From Lentzea californiensis (GTDB lineage Bacteria; Actinomycetota; Actinomycetes; Mycobacteriales; Pseudonocardiaceae), in assembly GCF_024648825.1 (NCBI RefSeq), contig NZ_JANBBE010000005.1:468706-532705 (forward strand): a DNA stretch of 64,000 nucleotides. Reading direction: 5' to 3'. The notes below the pieces were generated by a model that was not told the origin of the DNA, ran no database searches, and worked only from the letters and a program-made list of their open reading frames with translations. A program made the position numbers and the translations under genes. Positions 9,177 through 17,766 of the stretch are shown piece after piece (within the stretch, counting starts at the first letter, position 1; each line of letters opens with the position of its first letter).

Positions 9177-9226
9177 TTGGTCACTGACCAACGCTTCGCG
9201 GTCGAGTAGACTAGGTCAGTGACCAA
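9177..9226. promoter_or_regulatory. Two TetR-type operator copies between monooxygenase and regulator
   Basis: TTGGTCACTGACCAA (9177-9191) is a perfect 7+1+7 palindrome. TAGGTCAGTGACCAA (9212-9226) is the same site with one mismatch; centres are 35 bp apart. The second copy overlaps the regulator's GTG start at 9219. The -10-like TAGACT (9206-9211) lies seven bases before that GTG, so the regulator transcript is probably leaderless and would be blocked by its own product. The first copy lies right upstream of the monooxygenase Shine-Dalgarno. Confidence 0.8.
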
Positions 9227-9788
9227 GAGTCAAGCGGACGTGGTGCGGACCGCGCTGGAGATCCTCGACGAGCGCGGCGCCGAGGCGGTGTCGATGCGCG
9301 CCATCGCGCAAAAGCTCGACGTGCGGATGAACACCGTCCTCTGGCACGTCAAGACCAAGGCGCGGCTGGAAGAGCTGATGGCCGACGCGATCGTCGCCGG
9401 CGTCTCCCTCGACGGCCTGCCGGAGGACTGGCGCGACCGCGCCGCCGGGATCGCACGCCGCTACCGGCAGGCGCTGCTGGCACACCGCGACGGCGCCGCT
9501 GTCGTGGCGGGCACCTACGCCGCGGAACCGGCCACTTTGGACATGGCGGAAGCGCTCGTCGCCGCACTGCTGGACGGCGGACTGTCCACTCGTGACGCCG
9601 CGTGGACGTGCTGGAGCGTCATCTACTTCATGCTCGGGCTGGCGCAGGAGGAGCAGGCGCTGCCTCACGGCTCGGGCGAGCTCGCCGTCGGGGGGCGGCC
9701 GTCGCTGGAGCGCGTTCTTCCGTTCCTCGCCGAGGAGTCGTTCGACGCGCGGTTCGAGTTCGGGATCGCCAAGCTGCTCGCTCAGTGA
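9219..9788 (+). CDS. TetR-family transcriptional repressor
   Basis: A 189-residue TetR protein. The N-terminal helix-turn-helix (ALEILDERGAEAVSMRAIAQKLDVRMNTVLWHVK, residues ~10-45) resembles the TetR class with VRMNTLYWHVKNK, and the C-terminal half (HRDGAAVVAGTYAAEP, later a Trp-rich helix WTCWSVIYFMLG) matches the TetR_C ligand domain of tetracycline/polyketide-sensing members. It likely represses the divergent flavin monooxygenase through the paired palindromes that overlap its own start. Ligand unknown; an aromatic antibiotic or related compound is plausible from the partner gene. Confidence 0.87.
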   Translation: MTKSQADVVRTALEILDERGAEAVSMRAIAQKLDVRMNTVLWHVKTKARLEELMADAIVAGVSLDGLPEDWRDRAAGIARRYRQALLAHRDGAAVVAGTYAAEPATLDMAEALVAALLDGGLSTRDAAWTCWSVIYFMLGLAQEEQALPHGSGELAVGGRPSLERVLPFLAEESFDARFEFGIAKLLAQ

Positions 9789-9824
9789 GATCAGCGCGGC
9801 CTGCAAGGTGCTGGAGTCCGTGCT

Positions 9825-9845
9825 ATACCTCGTATTCAGAGGTAT
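9825..9845. promoter_or_regulatory. Inverted repeat and direct repeats upstream of GntR operon
   Basis: ATACCTC (9825-9831) and GAGGTAT (9839-9845) are perfect 7-bp arms around a 7-base spacer, a spacing and base composition typical of GntR-family operators. About 80 bases downstream, CGTAACA occurs twice (9924-9930, 9935-9941) with an 11-base period, i.e. on one face of the helix. Both lie in the 187-base leader of the GntR-ferredoxin-ABC operon. Which one the GntR protein binds cannot be decided here. Confidence 0.6.
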
Positions 9846-9975
9846 CGGCCTGTTTTGCGGGAGTCCACATGGTGGACTGGCGTAGCGGCCGCCTTTTGCC
9901 TGCTCGCCGCCCTGACCAGGCGGCGTAACACGAGCGTAACAAACTGATCGTCTCGTCCCGTCCATGCTGTGGGCT

Positions 9976-10710
9976 ATGAGCAGCAGCCCGCGACCAGCGC
10001 GGCGGTTGCGCGCCGACCGGGCGCGCCAAGCCGCGGACGTCATCCGCCAGCAGGTGGTGCGCCGTGCCTTCCCGGACGGCGTGCTGCCCGACGAACGGTT
10101 CCTCGCCGCCGAGTTCTCGGTGTCGCGCAACAGCATTCGCGAGGCGCTGGACCTTTTGCGCGAGGAAGGGCTCGTCGAGCGGCTACCCGGTGTCGGCACG
10201 GTGGTCGTGGCGCACAAGGTCGAGCACGGGCTGAACCAGTTGATGGGACTCGCGGAAACCCTGCACGAACAAGGGGAAGTCACCAACGACGTGCGGGCGG
10301 CGACCGTGATCCGGGCGCCTTCGTCGGTGGCGCAACGACTCCGGCTCCCACTCGACGCCTCGGTGGTGTACGTGGAGCGGTTGCGACGGCTCAACGGGCT
10401 GCCGTTGTCGCTGGACCTGACGTACCTCGCGCTGGACGTGGGGGAGCGGGTGCTCGGTGAGGACCTCGTCAACCGCGACATCTTCTCGCTGATCGAGCAG
10501 ACCTGCGGGCAGCGGCTCGGCACCGCGGCGGTGACGCTGGAGGCGGTGAACGCCGACCTGCACTCCGCGACCGTGCTGGAGGTGCCACGCGGGTCGGCGC
10601 TGATGGTCGTGGAACGGCTCAGCCACTTCGCGGACGGCCGGCCGGTCGACCTCGAGTTCATCCGCATGCGCGGCGACCGCCTGACCATGCGCGCGGAGAT
10701 CTGCCGCTAA
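9976..10710 (+). CDS. GntR-family regulator (HutC/UTRA subfamily)
   Basis: A 244-residue repressor. N-terminal winged helix (ADVIRQQVVRRAF...LAAEFSVSRNSIREALDLLREEGLVERLPGVGTVV, ~10-80) with the GntR signature SRNSIREAL; C-terminal UTRA ligand-binding domain (~100-240; AQRLRLPLDASVVYVERLRRLNGLPLSLDLTYL). It is the first gene of the operon encoding ferredoxin, ABC importer and AprA-like flavoprotein (42 bases to the ferredoxin), so it probably senses the imported substrate or a product. ATG 9976 is chosen for the conserved start; an ATG at 9964 in the same frame adds four residues, and neither has a strong Shine-Dalgarno. Confidence 0.85.
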   Translation: MSSSPRPARRLRADRARQAADVIRQQVVRRAFPDGVLPDERFLAAEFSVSRNSIREALDLLREEGLVERLPGVGTVVVAHKVEHGLNQLMGLAETLHEQGEVTNDVRAATVIRAPSSVAQRLRLPLDASVVYVERLRRLNGLPLSLDLTYLALDVGERVLGEDLVNRDIFSLIEQTCGQRLGTAAVTLEAVNADLHSATVLEVPRGSALMVVERLSHFADGRPVDLEFIRMRGDRLTMRAEICR

Positions 10711-10751
10711 CAAAACCTCATGATTCCCACCACATCTCCTGGAGTTGAGTC

Positions 10752-10979
10752 ATGGCTCTGGTCAACAACCGTGCCGACGTACCGGTCACGATCAACGAAT
10801 CCAAGTGCATCGACGGCTGCCGGCTGTGCGTCGACATGTGCCCGCTCGACTCGCTGTCGATCAACCCCGAGACCGGCAAGGCGCACATGCACGTCGACGA
10901 GTGCTGGTACTGCGGCCCGTGCGCCGCTCGCTGCCCCACGGGTGCGGTGACCATCAACATGCCCTACCTCCTGCGGTGA
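10752..10979 (+). CDS. Ferredoxin-like protein with two [4Fe-4S] clusters (AprB-like)
   Basis: A 75-residue iron-sulfur protein. Cys19-X3-Cys23-X2-Cys26-X3-Cys30 (CIDGCRLCVDMCP) and Cys51-X2-Cys54-X2-Cys57-X3-Cys61 (CWYCGPCAARCP) provide eight ligands for two [4Fe-4S] clusters. The CX3C spacing in the first motif and the partnership with an AprA-like flavoprotein five genes on suggest the AprB-type electron-transfer subunit, lacking AprB's long C-terminal tail. It would shuttle electrons to or from the flavoprotein in the cytoplasm. GGAG seven bases before ATG. It is 11 bases upstream of the binding-protein gene. Confidence 0.88.
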   Translation: MALVNNRADVPVTINESKCIDGCRLCVDMCPLDSLSINPETGKAHMHVDECWYCGPCAARCPTGAVTINMPYLLR

Positions 10980-10990
10980 AGGGAAAAACG

Positions 10991-12298
10991 GTGAAGCGCG
11001 CAGTTCTCGCGTCCGTCCTCCTGCTCGCCGCCTGCGGCACGGGTGAGGCGGCGTCCGGCGACGAGGTGCCGGTCGTCATCGGGTACCAGTCCAAGACGAT
11101 CAACACGGTCACCGCGGGCACGTTGCTGCGGGACAAGGGGTTCTTCGAGCAACGGCTCGCCGAGCTCGGCAAGAAGACGGGCAAGACCTACAGGGTGGCG
11201 TGGCAGGACTACGACACGGGCGCGCCGATCACCGCCCAGATGATCGCCGGCAAGATCGACATCGGGTCCATGGGCGACTACCCCCTGCTGATCAACGGGT
11301 CGCGCACGCAGAAGCAGGGCGACCAGGGCACCCGGATGGTCGCGGTCACCGGGTACAACGCCCGCGGCGCGCTGAACATGGTCGTGGTGCCGCGCGGTTC
11401 GCAGGCCAGGACGCTCGCGGACCTGAGCGGGCAGAAGGTGTCCGCGAGCGTGGGCTCTGCCGGGCACGGCACGCTGGTGCGGGCGCTGGGGGACACCCGG
11501 GTGACGGTGGAGAACCAGCAGCCGTCGGTCGGTGCCTCGGCGCTGCAGTCGGGCAACGTCGCCGCGCTCGCGCAGTTCGTGGCCTGGCCGGGCCAGCTCG
11601 TGTTCGCCGAGCAGGCCGAGCTGCTCTACGACGGCGCGGCGCTGAACCTGCCGACGTTGCACGGCACGGTCGTCCGCAACCCGTTCGCCCGGCAGCAACC
11701 CGAGGTGCTGCGGGAGTTCCTGCGGGCACAGCTCGACGCGACGAAGTTCCTGCACGGGCAACCCCTGCAGGCCGCCGAGATCGTCGCGAAGGCGACCGGG
11801 CTGCCGGTGGAGGTCGTGTACCTCTACAACGGACCGAACGGCATCGCGACCTTCGACCTGTCGCTCAAGTCCGTGCTGCGCGGGGCCTTGAAGGAGGACG
11901 TGCCGTTCCTGAAGTCGATCGGGAACATCGACGAGCTCGACGTGGACCGGTTCATCGACGACAAGCCGCTGCGGGACGTCCTGGAACCGACGGAGGAGCT
12001 GACGAACCCGGCCTCGCTGGGCGGTGACCCGAAGACGGCGAGCGAGGTGTGGTTCGACGGAGCCGAACCGGAGCCCGTGGCGTCGCCGACCGCGTTGTTG
12101 GAGCTGGTGCGCGACAGTGGGACGAAGCTGCGGGTCGCGTACGTGCCGGATGCGGAAACGGGCACGCGGTGGTTCGCCGAGCACGCGCACTGGGTGCGGT
12201 CCGGTGCCGAGTTGCTGCCGTTCACGACGGAGGCGGCCGCGGCGAAGCGCGGTGCGGTGCTGACGTTCCAACAGGCGCTCGACTCGGTGGAGCGGTGA
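10991..12298 (+). CDS. ABC substrate-binding lipoprotein (SsuA/TauA-like) with C-terminal NosL-like domain
   Basis: Extracytoplasmic receptor for the importer encoded downstream. The signal [15 protein letters not shown] ends at lipobox Cys15. Residues ~25-330 form a NitT/TauT/SsuA-type periplasmic-binding fold ([49 protein letters not shown]). Residues ~345-435 are extra: WFDG...[55 protein letters not shown]. These read like the C-terminal half of NosL, a Cu(I)-binding lipoprotein, but I see no copper-ligand Cys/Met cluster. Start GTG 10991 with AAGGGA upstream; an earlier in-frame start would lose the lipoprotein signal. The stop overlaps the permease start (TGATG). Substrate unknown; sulfonate-like anions are usual for the family. 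Confidence 0.83.
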   Translation: MKRAVLASVLLLAACGTGEAASGDEVPVVIGYQSKTINTVTAGTLLRDKGFFEQRLAELGKKTGKTYRVAWQDYDTGAPITAQMIAGKIDIGSMGDYPLLINGSRTQKQGDQGTRMVAVTGYNARGALNMVVVPRGSQARTLADLSGQKVSASVGSAGHGTLVRALGDTRVTVENQQPSVGASALQSGNVAALAQFVAWPGQLVFAEQAELLYDGAALNLPTLHGTVVRNPFARQQPEVLREFLRAQLDATKFLHGQPLQAAEIVAKATGLPVEVVYLYNGPNGIATFDLSLKSVLRGALKEDVPFLKSIGNIDELDVDRFIDDKPLRDVLEPTEELTNPASLGGDPKTASEVWFDGAEPEPVASPTALLELVRDSGTKLRVAYVPDAETGTRWFAEHAHWVRSGAELLPFTTEAAAAKRGAVLTFQQALDSVER

Positions 12299-13062
12299 TG
12301 CGCTGGGCGGTGCGGATCGGGTCGCTGGCCGCCGTCCTGGTGCTGTGGCAGCTGCTGACGGCGTCGGACACGCGGGCCTGGTTGCGGTTCGACCAGCTGC
12401 CGACGGTCGTCGAGGTCGTCGAGCGGTTCGCGGTGCAGATCGGTGCGGCCGAGTTCTACCACGACCTGGGCGCGAGCCTCGGGCGGATCATGGCGGGGTT
12501 CCTGCTGGCCGCCGTGCTGGGGGTCGCGCTCGGAGTGGTGATCGCGCGGTCGCGCTGGCTGGGCGACCTGCTGCGGCCACCGCTCGAGGTGGTGCGGCCG
12601 ATCCCGGCGATCGCGCTGGTGCCGATCGCGATCCTGCTGTTCCCGACCGACGAGCAGGGCATCGTGTTCATCACCTTCGTCGCGGCGTTCTTCCCGATCC
12701 TGGTGTCCACCCGGCACGCCGTGCGGGCGCTGCCGACGATCTGGGAGGACGCGGTCCGCACGATGGGCGCGAGCACCCCGCAGGTGCTGTTCCGCGTCGT
12801 GCTGCCGGGCACGTTGCCCGGTGTGTTCGGCGGCCTGTCGGTGGGCATGGGTGTGGCGTGGATCTGCGTGATCTCCGCCGAGATGATCTCCGGCCAGTTC
12901 GGTGTCGGGTACCGCACGTGGCAGGCCTACACCATCGTCGACTACCCCGGCGTGATCGTCGGCATGGTCACGATCGGAGCGCTCGGCTACCTCACGTCCG
13001 CCGCGGTGGAACTGCTCGGTCGCCGGGTCACCCGGTGGTTGCCTCGGGAGGCGCTGCGATGA
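12298..13062 (+). CDS. ABC permease (SsuC/TauC-like)
   Basis: A 254-residue integral membrane subunit with about six helices. The EAA-type loop [39 protein letters not shown] is the ATPase-contact signature of nitrate/sulfonate/taurine permeases. The upstream gene's TGA overlaps the ATG (TGATG), and its own stop overlaps the next gene's ATG, so translation is coupled through the whole importer. Confidence 0.87.
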   Translation: MRWAVRIGSLAAVLVLWQLLTASDTRAWLRFDQLPTVVEVVERFAVQIGAAEFYHDLGASLGRIMAGFLLAAVLGVALGVVIARSRWLGDLLRPPLEVVRPIPAIALVPIAILLFPTDEQGIVFITFVAAFFPILVSTRHAVRALPTIWEDAVRTMGASTPQVLFRVVLPGTLPGVFGGLSVGMGVAWICVISAEMISGQFGVGYRTWQAYTIVDYPGVIVGMVTIGALGYLTSAAVELLGRRVTRWLPREALR

Positions 13063-13715
13063 GCCTGCACGTCCGTTCGCTGACCGTCGGCTACGGCCGT
13101 GCCACGGTGCTGTCCGACTTCTCGCTCGACGTCGGCTCCGGCGAGTTCGTCGTGGTGGCAGGGCCCTCCGGGTGCGGCAAGTCCACTTTGCTGCGTGCCG
13201 TCGCCGGGCTCGTGCCGTTCGCCGGTTCGATCACCGTGGCCGGTCAGGCGGTGCGGGGGTCCTCCCGCGACCGGGCGCTCGTCTTCCAGGACGACGGACT
13301 GCTGCCCTGGCGCACGGCGGCGCGCAACGTCGAGCTCCCCCTTGCGTTGCAGGGCGTTCCGCGGGCGCAACGGCGGGCACGAGCGAGGGAGTGGCTCGAC
13401 CGCGTCGGCCTCGCGGGGTTCGAGGACCACCTGCCGCGCGAGCTGTCCGGCGGTATGCGCCAACGCGTCCAGCTCGCCAGGACGCTCGCGCAACAGCCGT
13501 CCGTCGTGCTGATGGACGAGCCGTTCGGCGCTCTGGACGCGCAGACCCGCGCGTCGATGCAGGCCCTGGTGACCGAGGTGCTCTCCGGCACCACCACTCT
13601 GTTCGTCACGCACGACGTCGACGAGGCCGTGCTGCTGGGTGACCGCGTGGTCGTCCTCGGCACGGGTGAGGTCGAGCGCCGGCGTGACGCGATCCTCGCG
13701 GCGGTGAAGGCATGA
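13059..13715 (+). CDS. ABC transporter ATP-binding protein (SsuB/TauB-like)
   Basis: A 218-residue ATPase energising the preceding permease. Walker [11 protein letters not shown]-loop [10 protein letters not shown], signature [13 protein letters not shown], Walker [13 protein letters not shown] and the H-loop FVTHDVDEA are all present. It is somewhat short at the C-terminus. ATGA overlaps with the permease upstream and the flavoprotein downstream. Confidence 0.88.
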   Translation: MSLHVRSLTVGYGRATVLSDFSLDVGSGEFVVVAGPSGCGKSTLLRAVAGLVPFAGSITVAGQAVRGSSRDRALVFQDDGLLPWRTAARNVELPLALQGVPRAQRRARAREWLDRVGLAGFEDHLPRELSGGMRQRVQLARTLAQQPSVVLMDEPFGALDAQTRASMQALVTEVLSGTTTLFVTHDVDEAVLLGDRVVVLGTGEVERRRDAILAAVKA

Positions 13716-16294
13716 CCATCGAACTGTCCTGCGACGTCCTGGTGATCGGCGGCGGCACGGCCGGCTCGATGGCCGCGATCACCGCGGCCGAGGCGGGCCG
13801 TGACGTGCTGCTGCTGGAAAAGGCGCACGTCCGGCACTCCGGTGCGCTCGCGATGGGCATGGACGGCGTCAACAACGCCGTCATCCCGGGCAAGGCACGG
13901 CCGGAGGACTACGTCGCCGAGATCACCCGTGCCAACGACGGGATCGTGAACCAGCGCACCGTCATGCAGACCGCGACCCGCGGCTTCGACATGGTGCAGC
14001 GCCTCGAACGCTATGGCGTGAAGTTCGAGAAGGACTCGTTCGGCGAGTACCACGTGCGCCAGGTGCACCGGTCGGGCAGCTACGTCCTGCCGATGCCGGA
14101 GGGCAAGGACGTCAAGAAGGTCCTGTACCGCGTGATGCGCGAGCGGCGCCTGCGGGAACGCCTGCGCATCGAGAACCGCGTGATGCCCGTCCGCGTGCTG
14201 GTGGAGGACGGGCGTGCCGTCGGCGCGGCGGGCTTCCACACCAGGACCGGCGAGTTCGTCACGGTGTCGGCGGGAGCGGTGGTCCTCGCGACCGGCGCCT
14301 CCGGTCGACTCGGCCTGCCCGCGTCGGGTTACCTCTACGGCACGTACGAGAACCCGACTAACGCGGGCGACGGCTACTCGATGGCCTACCACGCGGGCGC
14401 CGAGCTCTCCGGCATCGAGTGCTTCCAGATCAACCCGCTGATCAAGGACTACAACGGCCCCGCGTGCGCCTACGTCGGCAACCCGTTCGGCGCCTACCAG
14501 GTGAACTCGCTGGGGGAGCGGTTCGTCGACTGCGACTACTGGTCCGGTCAGATGATGGCCGAGGTCGCCGCCGAGATCGCCTCGGCGCGCGGGCCGATCT
14601 ACCTCAAGACCACGCACCTGCCCGAGGAGTCCATCACCGCCCTGGAAGGCATCCTGCACTCCACCGAACGACCGTCGCGCGGCACGTTCCACAGTGGACG
14701 CGGGCACGACTACCGCACGCACGACATCGAGATGCACATCTCGGAGATCGGCTTGTGCGGCGGGCATTCCGCATCAGGTGTGTGGGTGGACGAGAACGGA
14801 CTGACCACGGTGCCGGGCCTGTACGCGGCGGGCGACCTGGCGTGCGTGCCGCACAACTACATGATCGGCGCCTTCGTGTTCGGCGACCTGGCCGGCGCGC
14901 ACGCCTCCGCGCACTTCGAACGCCCGGCGGCACTTCCCGCCGGCCAGGTGGCCGAGGCGCACGAGCTGATCTTCCGGCACTCGCGGCAGCCGGACGGCCC
15001 GCCGCAGCCGCAGGTCGAGTACAAGCTGCGCCGCTTCGTGAACGACTACGTGGCGCCGCCCAAGAGCGAGACGAAGCTGTCGCTGGCCCTGGAGGCGTTC
15101 GCCAGGATGGAGTCCGAGATCGCGGCGATGGGTGCCCGCTCACCGCACGAACTCATGCGCTGCGTCGAGGTCTCGTTCATCCGCGACTGCGCGGAGATGG
15201 CGGCCGCGTCGTCACTGATGCGCGACGAGTCGAGGTGGGGGCTCTACCACTCGCGGGTCGACCTGCCCGAACGCGACGACGAACGGTGGTTCCACCACCT
15301 CAACCTGCGCAAGAACGCAGACGGTGCCATGGAGTTCATCAAACGCCCGGTGGCGCCCTACCTAGTACCGGTCGACGGTGTACCCCACCGCACCGGCGTG
15401 GAGGAGTTCCTCGGCGTCCGGACGGTCAGCGTCGCGTCCGAGGTCGCACAGGTGGCCGACGACGAAGCCGTGGTCGAGTCGGCACGGGTGCTGGAGGTGC
15501 TGGCCCTGGCCGACGCGCAGCCGGCACTCGCGGACCTGGAGCCGTACCTCGCCGACCTGGATCCGGTGGTGCGCCGGGCGGCGGTGTCGGCACTGACCGA
15601 GGCGGTGCCGGAGGGGTTCGAGTTCGCCCTCGTCCAAGCCATGGCGGACACCGAGACGCGTGCTGTCGCGGCGGCGGGCCTGCGCGAACTGGTCGAGGTC
15701 GTGCCGGCGTCGGAGGCGTTGCGGGAGGCGCTGGAACTCTCGCCCGCACGGGCGATCGCGCTGGAGGTGCTGTGGGCGTTGAAACTGGGCACCGCCCCGG
15801 TCTACGCGGCCGGCCTCACCGACGACGACCTGGAGGTCCGGCAGGCGGCCGTGCGCGGCCTCGTGGCGTTGCGGGAGGACGGGCTGCTGGCCACCGCGGC
15901 GAGCGACCCCTCCCGGGAACTGCGGGTGCAGGTGGCGAAGGGGATCACGGACATCTCCGTCCTCGCCACCCTGACCGGCGACGACGACCCGCTGGTCCGC
16001 GCCGCCGCACTCGAGGCCGCCGAACGGGTCGGGCACCCGGCGCCGTTGAACGACCTGGCCGCCGGGCTGCGCGACGATCCCGCGTGGGAGGTCCGCGTCG
16101 GAGCCGCGAAGGCGCTCACCGATCCCGAGCTCGTGATCGGACTGGCGGGCGACACCAACCTCGACGTCAGGAAGGCGGCGGTGCGCGCGCTGGCGAGGTG
16201 GCTGGAGGACCCGTCAGTGGTCCTCGCGCTCAAGCGGGCGACCGACGACACCGACGCCGACGTGCGCGCCTACGCCAGGAGAGCGCTGGGGTGA
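13712..16294 (+). CDS. AprA/fumarate reductase-type flavoprotein fused to HEAT repeats
   Basis: An 860-residue fusion. Residues 1-~570 are an FAD oxidoreductase of the fumarate reductase/APS reductase superfamily: dinucleotide site [22 protein letters not shown], then [19 protein letters not shown], which resembles AprA (EKA...RSGA) more than FrdA/SdhA; FAD contacts [14 protein letters not shown] and [23 protein letters not shown]. Residues ~575-860 are a run of HEAT-like repeats ([68 protein letters not shown]), a protein-docking scaffold absent from AprA. Together with the two-cluster ferredoxin and coupled importer, it probably reduces or oxidises the imported compound in the cytosol. The ATG overlaps the ATPase stop. 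True sulfate-respiration genes (sat, dsr, qmo) are absent here. Confidence 0.82.
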   Translation: MTIELSCDVLVIGGGTAGSMAAITAAEAGRDVLLLEKAHVRHSGALAMGMDGVNNAVIPGKARPEDYVAEITRANDGIVNQRTVMQTATRGFDMVQRLERYGVKFEKDSFGEYHVRQVHRSGSYVLPMPEGKDVKKVLYRVMRERRLRERLRIENRVMPVRVLVEDGRAVGAAGFHTRTGEFVTVSAGAVVLATGASGRLGLPASGYLYGTYENPTNAGDGYSMAYHAGAELSGIECFQINPLIKDYNGPACAYVGNPFGAYQVNSLGERFVDCDYWSGQMMAEVAAEIASARGPIYLKTTHLPEESITALEGILHSTERPSRGTFHSGRGHDYRTHDIEMHISEIGLCGGHSASGVWVDENGLTTVPGLYAAGDLACVPHNYMIGAFVFGDLAGAHASAHFERPAALPAGQVAEAHELIFRHSRQPDGPPQPQVEYKLRRFVNDYVAPPKSETKLSLALEAFARMESEIAAMGARSPHELMRCVEVSFIRDCAEMAAASSLMRDESRWGLYHSRVDLPERDDERWFHHLNLRKNADGAMEFIKRPVAPYLVPVDGVPHRTGVEEFLGVRTVSVASEVAQVADDEAVVESARVLEVLALADAQPALADLEPYLADLDPVVRRAAVSALTEAVPEGFEFALVQAMADTETRAVAAAGLRELVEVVPASEALREALELSPARAIALEVLWALKLGTAPVYAAGLTDDDLEVRQAAVRGLVALREDGLLATAASDPSRELRVQVAKGITDISVLATLTGDDDPLVRAAALEAAERVGHPAPLNDLAAGLRDDPAWEVRVGAAKALTDPELVIGLAGDTNLDVRKAAVRALARWLEDPSVVLALKRATDDTDADVRAYARRALG

Positions 16295-16306
16295 CCCGCG
16301 GGGTCT

Positions 16307-16843
16307 CTACCGCAGCAGGCGGCGCAGCACCTCCTCGAGGCCGGCGTGCTCGGGACGGCCCGGCGAGACCAGGGCCTGGTACAGCAACCCGTTGAACATC
16401 GCGGTGAGCGCCCGTGCGGTGACGCCGTCTACTTTGGACTCGAAGACTTCGGTGAGCATCTCGTCCCACGACGTGCTGGCGGCACGGAGCGCCGGCCGTC
16501 GCAGGGCGCCGCCGTACAGCTCGTAGGCGAGCACGCTGGTCTGCCGGTGCTCGCCTGCCAGCAGGACGATGAAGCTCGCGAGCTCGGTGCTCAGATCGGC
16601 GTCGCCGGGGAGTGAGAGCGCCCAGTCGCGCAAGCGTGCGACGTTGCGTTCGGCAACGGTGTGCACGGCGGCATCGAGCAGTTCGTCCAGGCTCAGGAAG
16701 TGGTAGGTGGTGGAGCCCAGAGGCACGTCGGCGCGTGCGGCGGCGGTGCGGTGGGTCAGCGCCGCGAGGCCGGACTCGGAGATCACCTCGACCGCGGCCT
16801 CGATGATCCGCTCTCGGCGGTGGGGGTCGTGCCGCCGTGCCAT
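16307..16843 (-). CDS. TetR-family transcriptional regulator
   Basis: A 178-residue TetR protein: HTH RERIIEAAVEVISESGLAALTHRTAAARADVPLGSTTYHF (~10-50; the PLGSTTYHF form is common in a large TetR_C_17-like group), followed by a helical ligand domain. It is divergent from the second importer operon, whose promoter carries a TGTAC-N4-GTACA palindrome, a likely target. It ends 13 bases from the end of the flavoprotein gene on the other strand. Confidence 0.85.
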   Translation of the reverse strand: MARRHDPHRRERIIEAAVEVISESGLAALTHRTAAARADVPLGSTTYHFLSLDELLDAAVHTVAERNVARLRDWALSLPGDADLSTELASFIVLLAGEHRQTSVLAYELYGGALRRPALRAASTSWDEMLTEVFESKVDGVTARALTAMFNGLLYQALVSPGRPEHAGLEEVLRRLLR

Positions 16844-16919
16844 CTTCTTCGTCCCCTAGCGGTTCGGTGAGCCTTCGCGCAAGAGTCGTTCTCGCCGGAG
16901 ACCACGATACGGAACGGTC

Positions 16920-16948
16920 CTGACCGGAGATGTGTACGTCAGTACATT
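16920..16948 (+). promoter_or_regulatory. Promoter and TetR-like operator of second importer operon
   Basis: CTGACC (16920-16925) and TACATT (16943-16948), with a 17-base spacer, resemble a sigma-70 promoter (TTGACA/TANNNT). The GTG start at 16956 is only seven bases past the -10, implying leaderless translation. The palindrome TGTACGTCAGTACA (16933-16946; 5-bp arms, 4-base spacer) overlaps the -10, so binding would block transcription. The divergent TetR gene is the obvious binder. Confidence 0.65.
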
Positions 16949-16955
16949 CACCGGC

Positions 16956-17750
16956 GTGTCCAAGATCCTTGCGTCACGGTGGTTGCTGGTGCGGCTGAGT
17001 GCCGTCGCGGCACTGTTCCTGGTGTGGCAGCTGGTCGCGCTGGCCCAGCTCTGGCCGGCCGCCGTGCTGCCGAGTCCCGGCCAGGTGTGGCAGCAACTGC
17101 TGTCCACATCGGACTTCACGAACGGTCAAGGCGGCTACGCCGGCTCGACGCTGGCCGAACGGCTGGGCGTCAGCCTGCGGCGGGTCGGCTACGGGTGCTT
17201 CTACGGCGTGCTGCTGGGCCTCGTGCTCGGTCTGGCGATGGGGCTGATCCCGGTCGTCCGGGCGGTCACCGAACCCGCCGTGGCGTTCCTGCGCGCCCTT
17301 CCGCCGCTCGCCTACCTGAGCCTTCTGGTGATCTGGTTCGGCATCGACGAGGAACCCAAGGTCTACCTGCTCATGATCGCCGCGTTCCCGCCGGTGGCCG
17401 TGGCCGCCGCGGCCGCGGTGAGCGGGGTCAACCGGCAGTACGTCGAGGCGGCGCAGGCGTTGGGCGCCAACGCGTTCCACGTCATCCGCGCCGTGATCCT
17501 CCCCGCGTCCGGACCGGAGATCCTGACGGGTGTCCGGCTGGCCGTCGGCATCGCCTACAGCTCGGTGGTGGCGGCCGAGACCGTGAACGGCGCGGACGGG
17601 ATCGGCGGCATGGTGCTCAACGCCCAGCGCTTCAACCAGACCGCGGTGGTCATCCTCGGTCTCTTCGTCATCGGCATCACCGGCCTGGTCATCGACTCGC
17701 TGATCGTGGCCGCCCAACGCGCGTTGTCCCCGTGGCGCGGACGCGCCTGA
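16956..17750 (+). CDS. ABC permease (SsuC/TauC-like), second importer
   Basis: A ~264-residue membrane subunit with the conserved cytoplasmic loop VEAAQALGANAFHVIRAVILPASGPEILTGVRLAVGIAYSSVVAAE. LPPLAYLSLLVIWFGIDEEPKVYLL is a further family landmark of taurine/sulfonate permeases. GTG 16956 is preferred because the operator and -10 occupy the bases before it; an in-frame GTG at 16932 would place the operator inside the gene. It is the first gene of permease, binding protein, ATPase, dioxygenase. Confidence 0.85.
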   Translation: MSKILASRWLLVRLSAVAALFLVWQLVALAQLWPAAVLPSPGQVWQQLLSTSDFTNGQGGYAGSTLAERLGVSLRRVGYGCFYGVLLGLVLGLAMGLIPVVRAVTEPAVAFLRALPPLAYLSLLVIWFGIDEEPKVYLLMIAAFPPVAVAAAAAVSGVNRQYVEAAQALGANAFHVIRAVILPASGPEILTGVRLAVGIAYSSVVAAETVNGADGIGGMVLNAQRFNQTAVVILGLFVIGITGLVIDSLIVAAQRALSPWRGRA

Positions 17751-17766
17751 AACCGAGGAGTCGTTC

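Noticed and set aside
13712..16294. Bona fide dissimilatory APS reductase
   Set aside because: The first domain is AprA-like, but the HEAT-repeat fusion, the short ferredoxin and the absence of sat, dsr and qmo genes argue against sulfate respiration.
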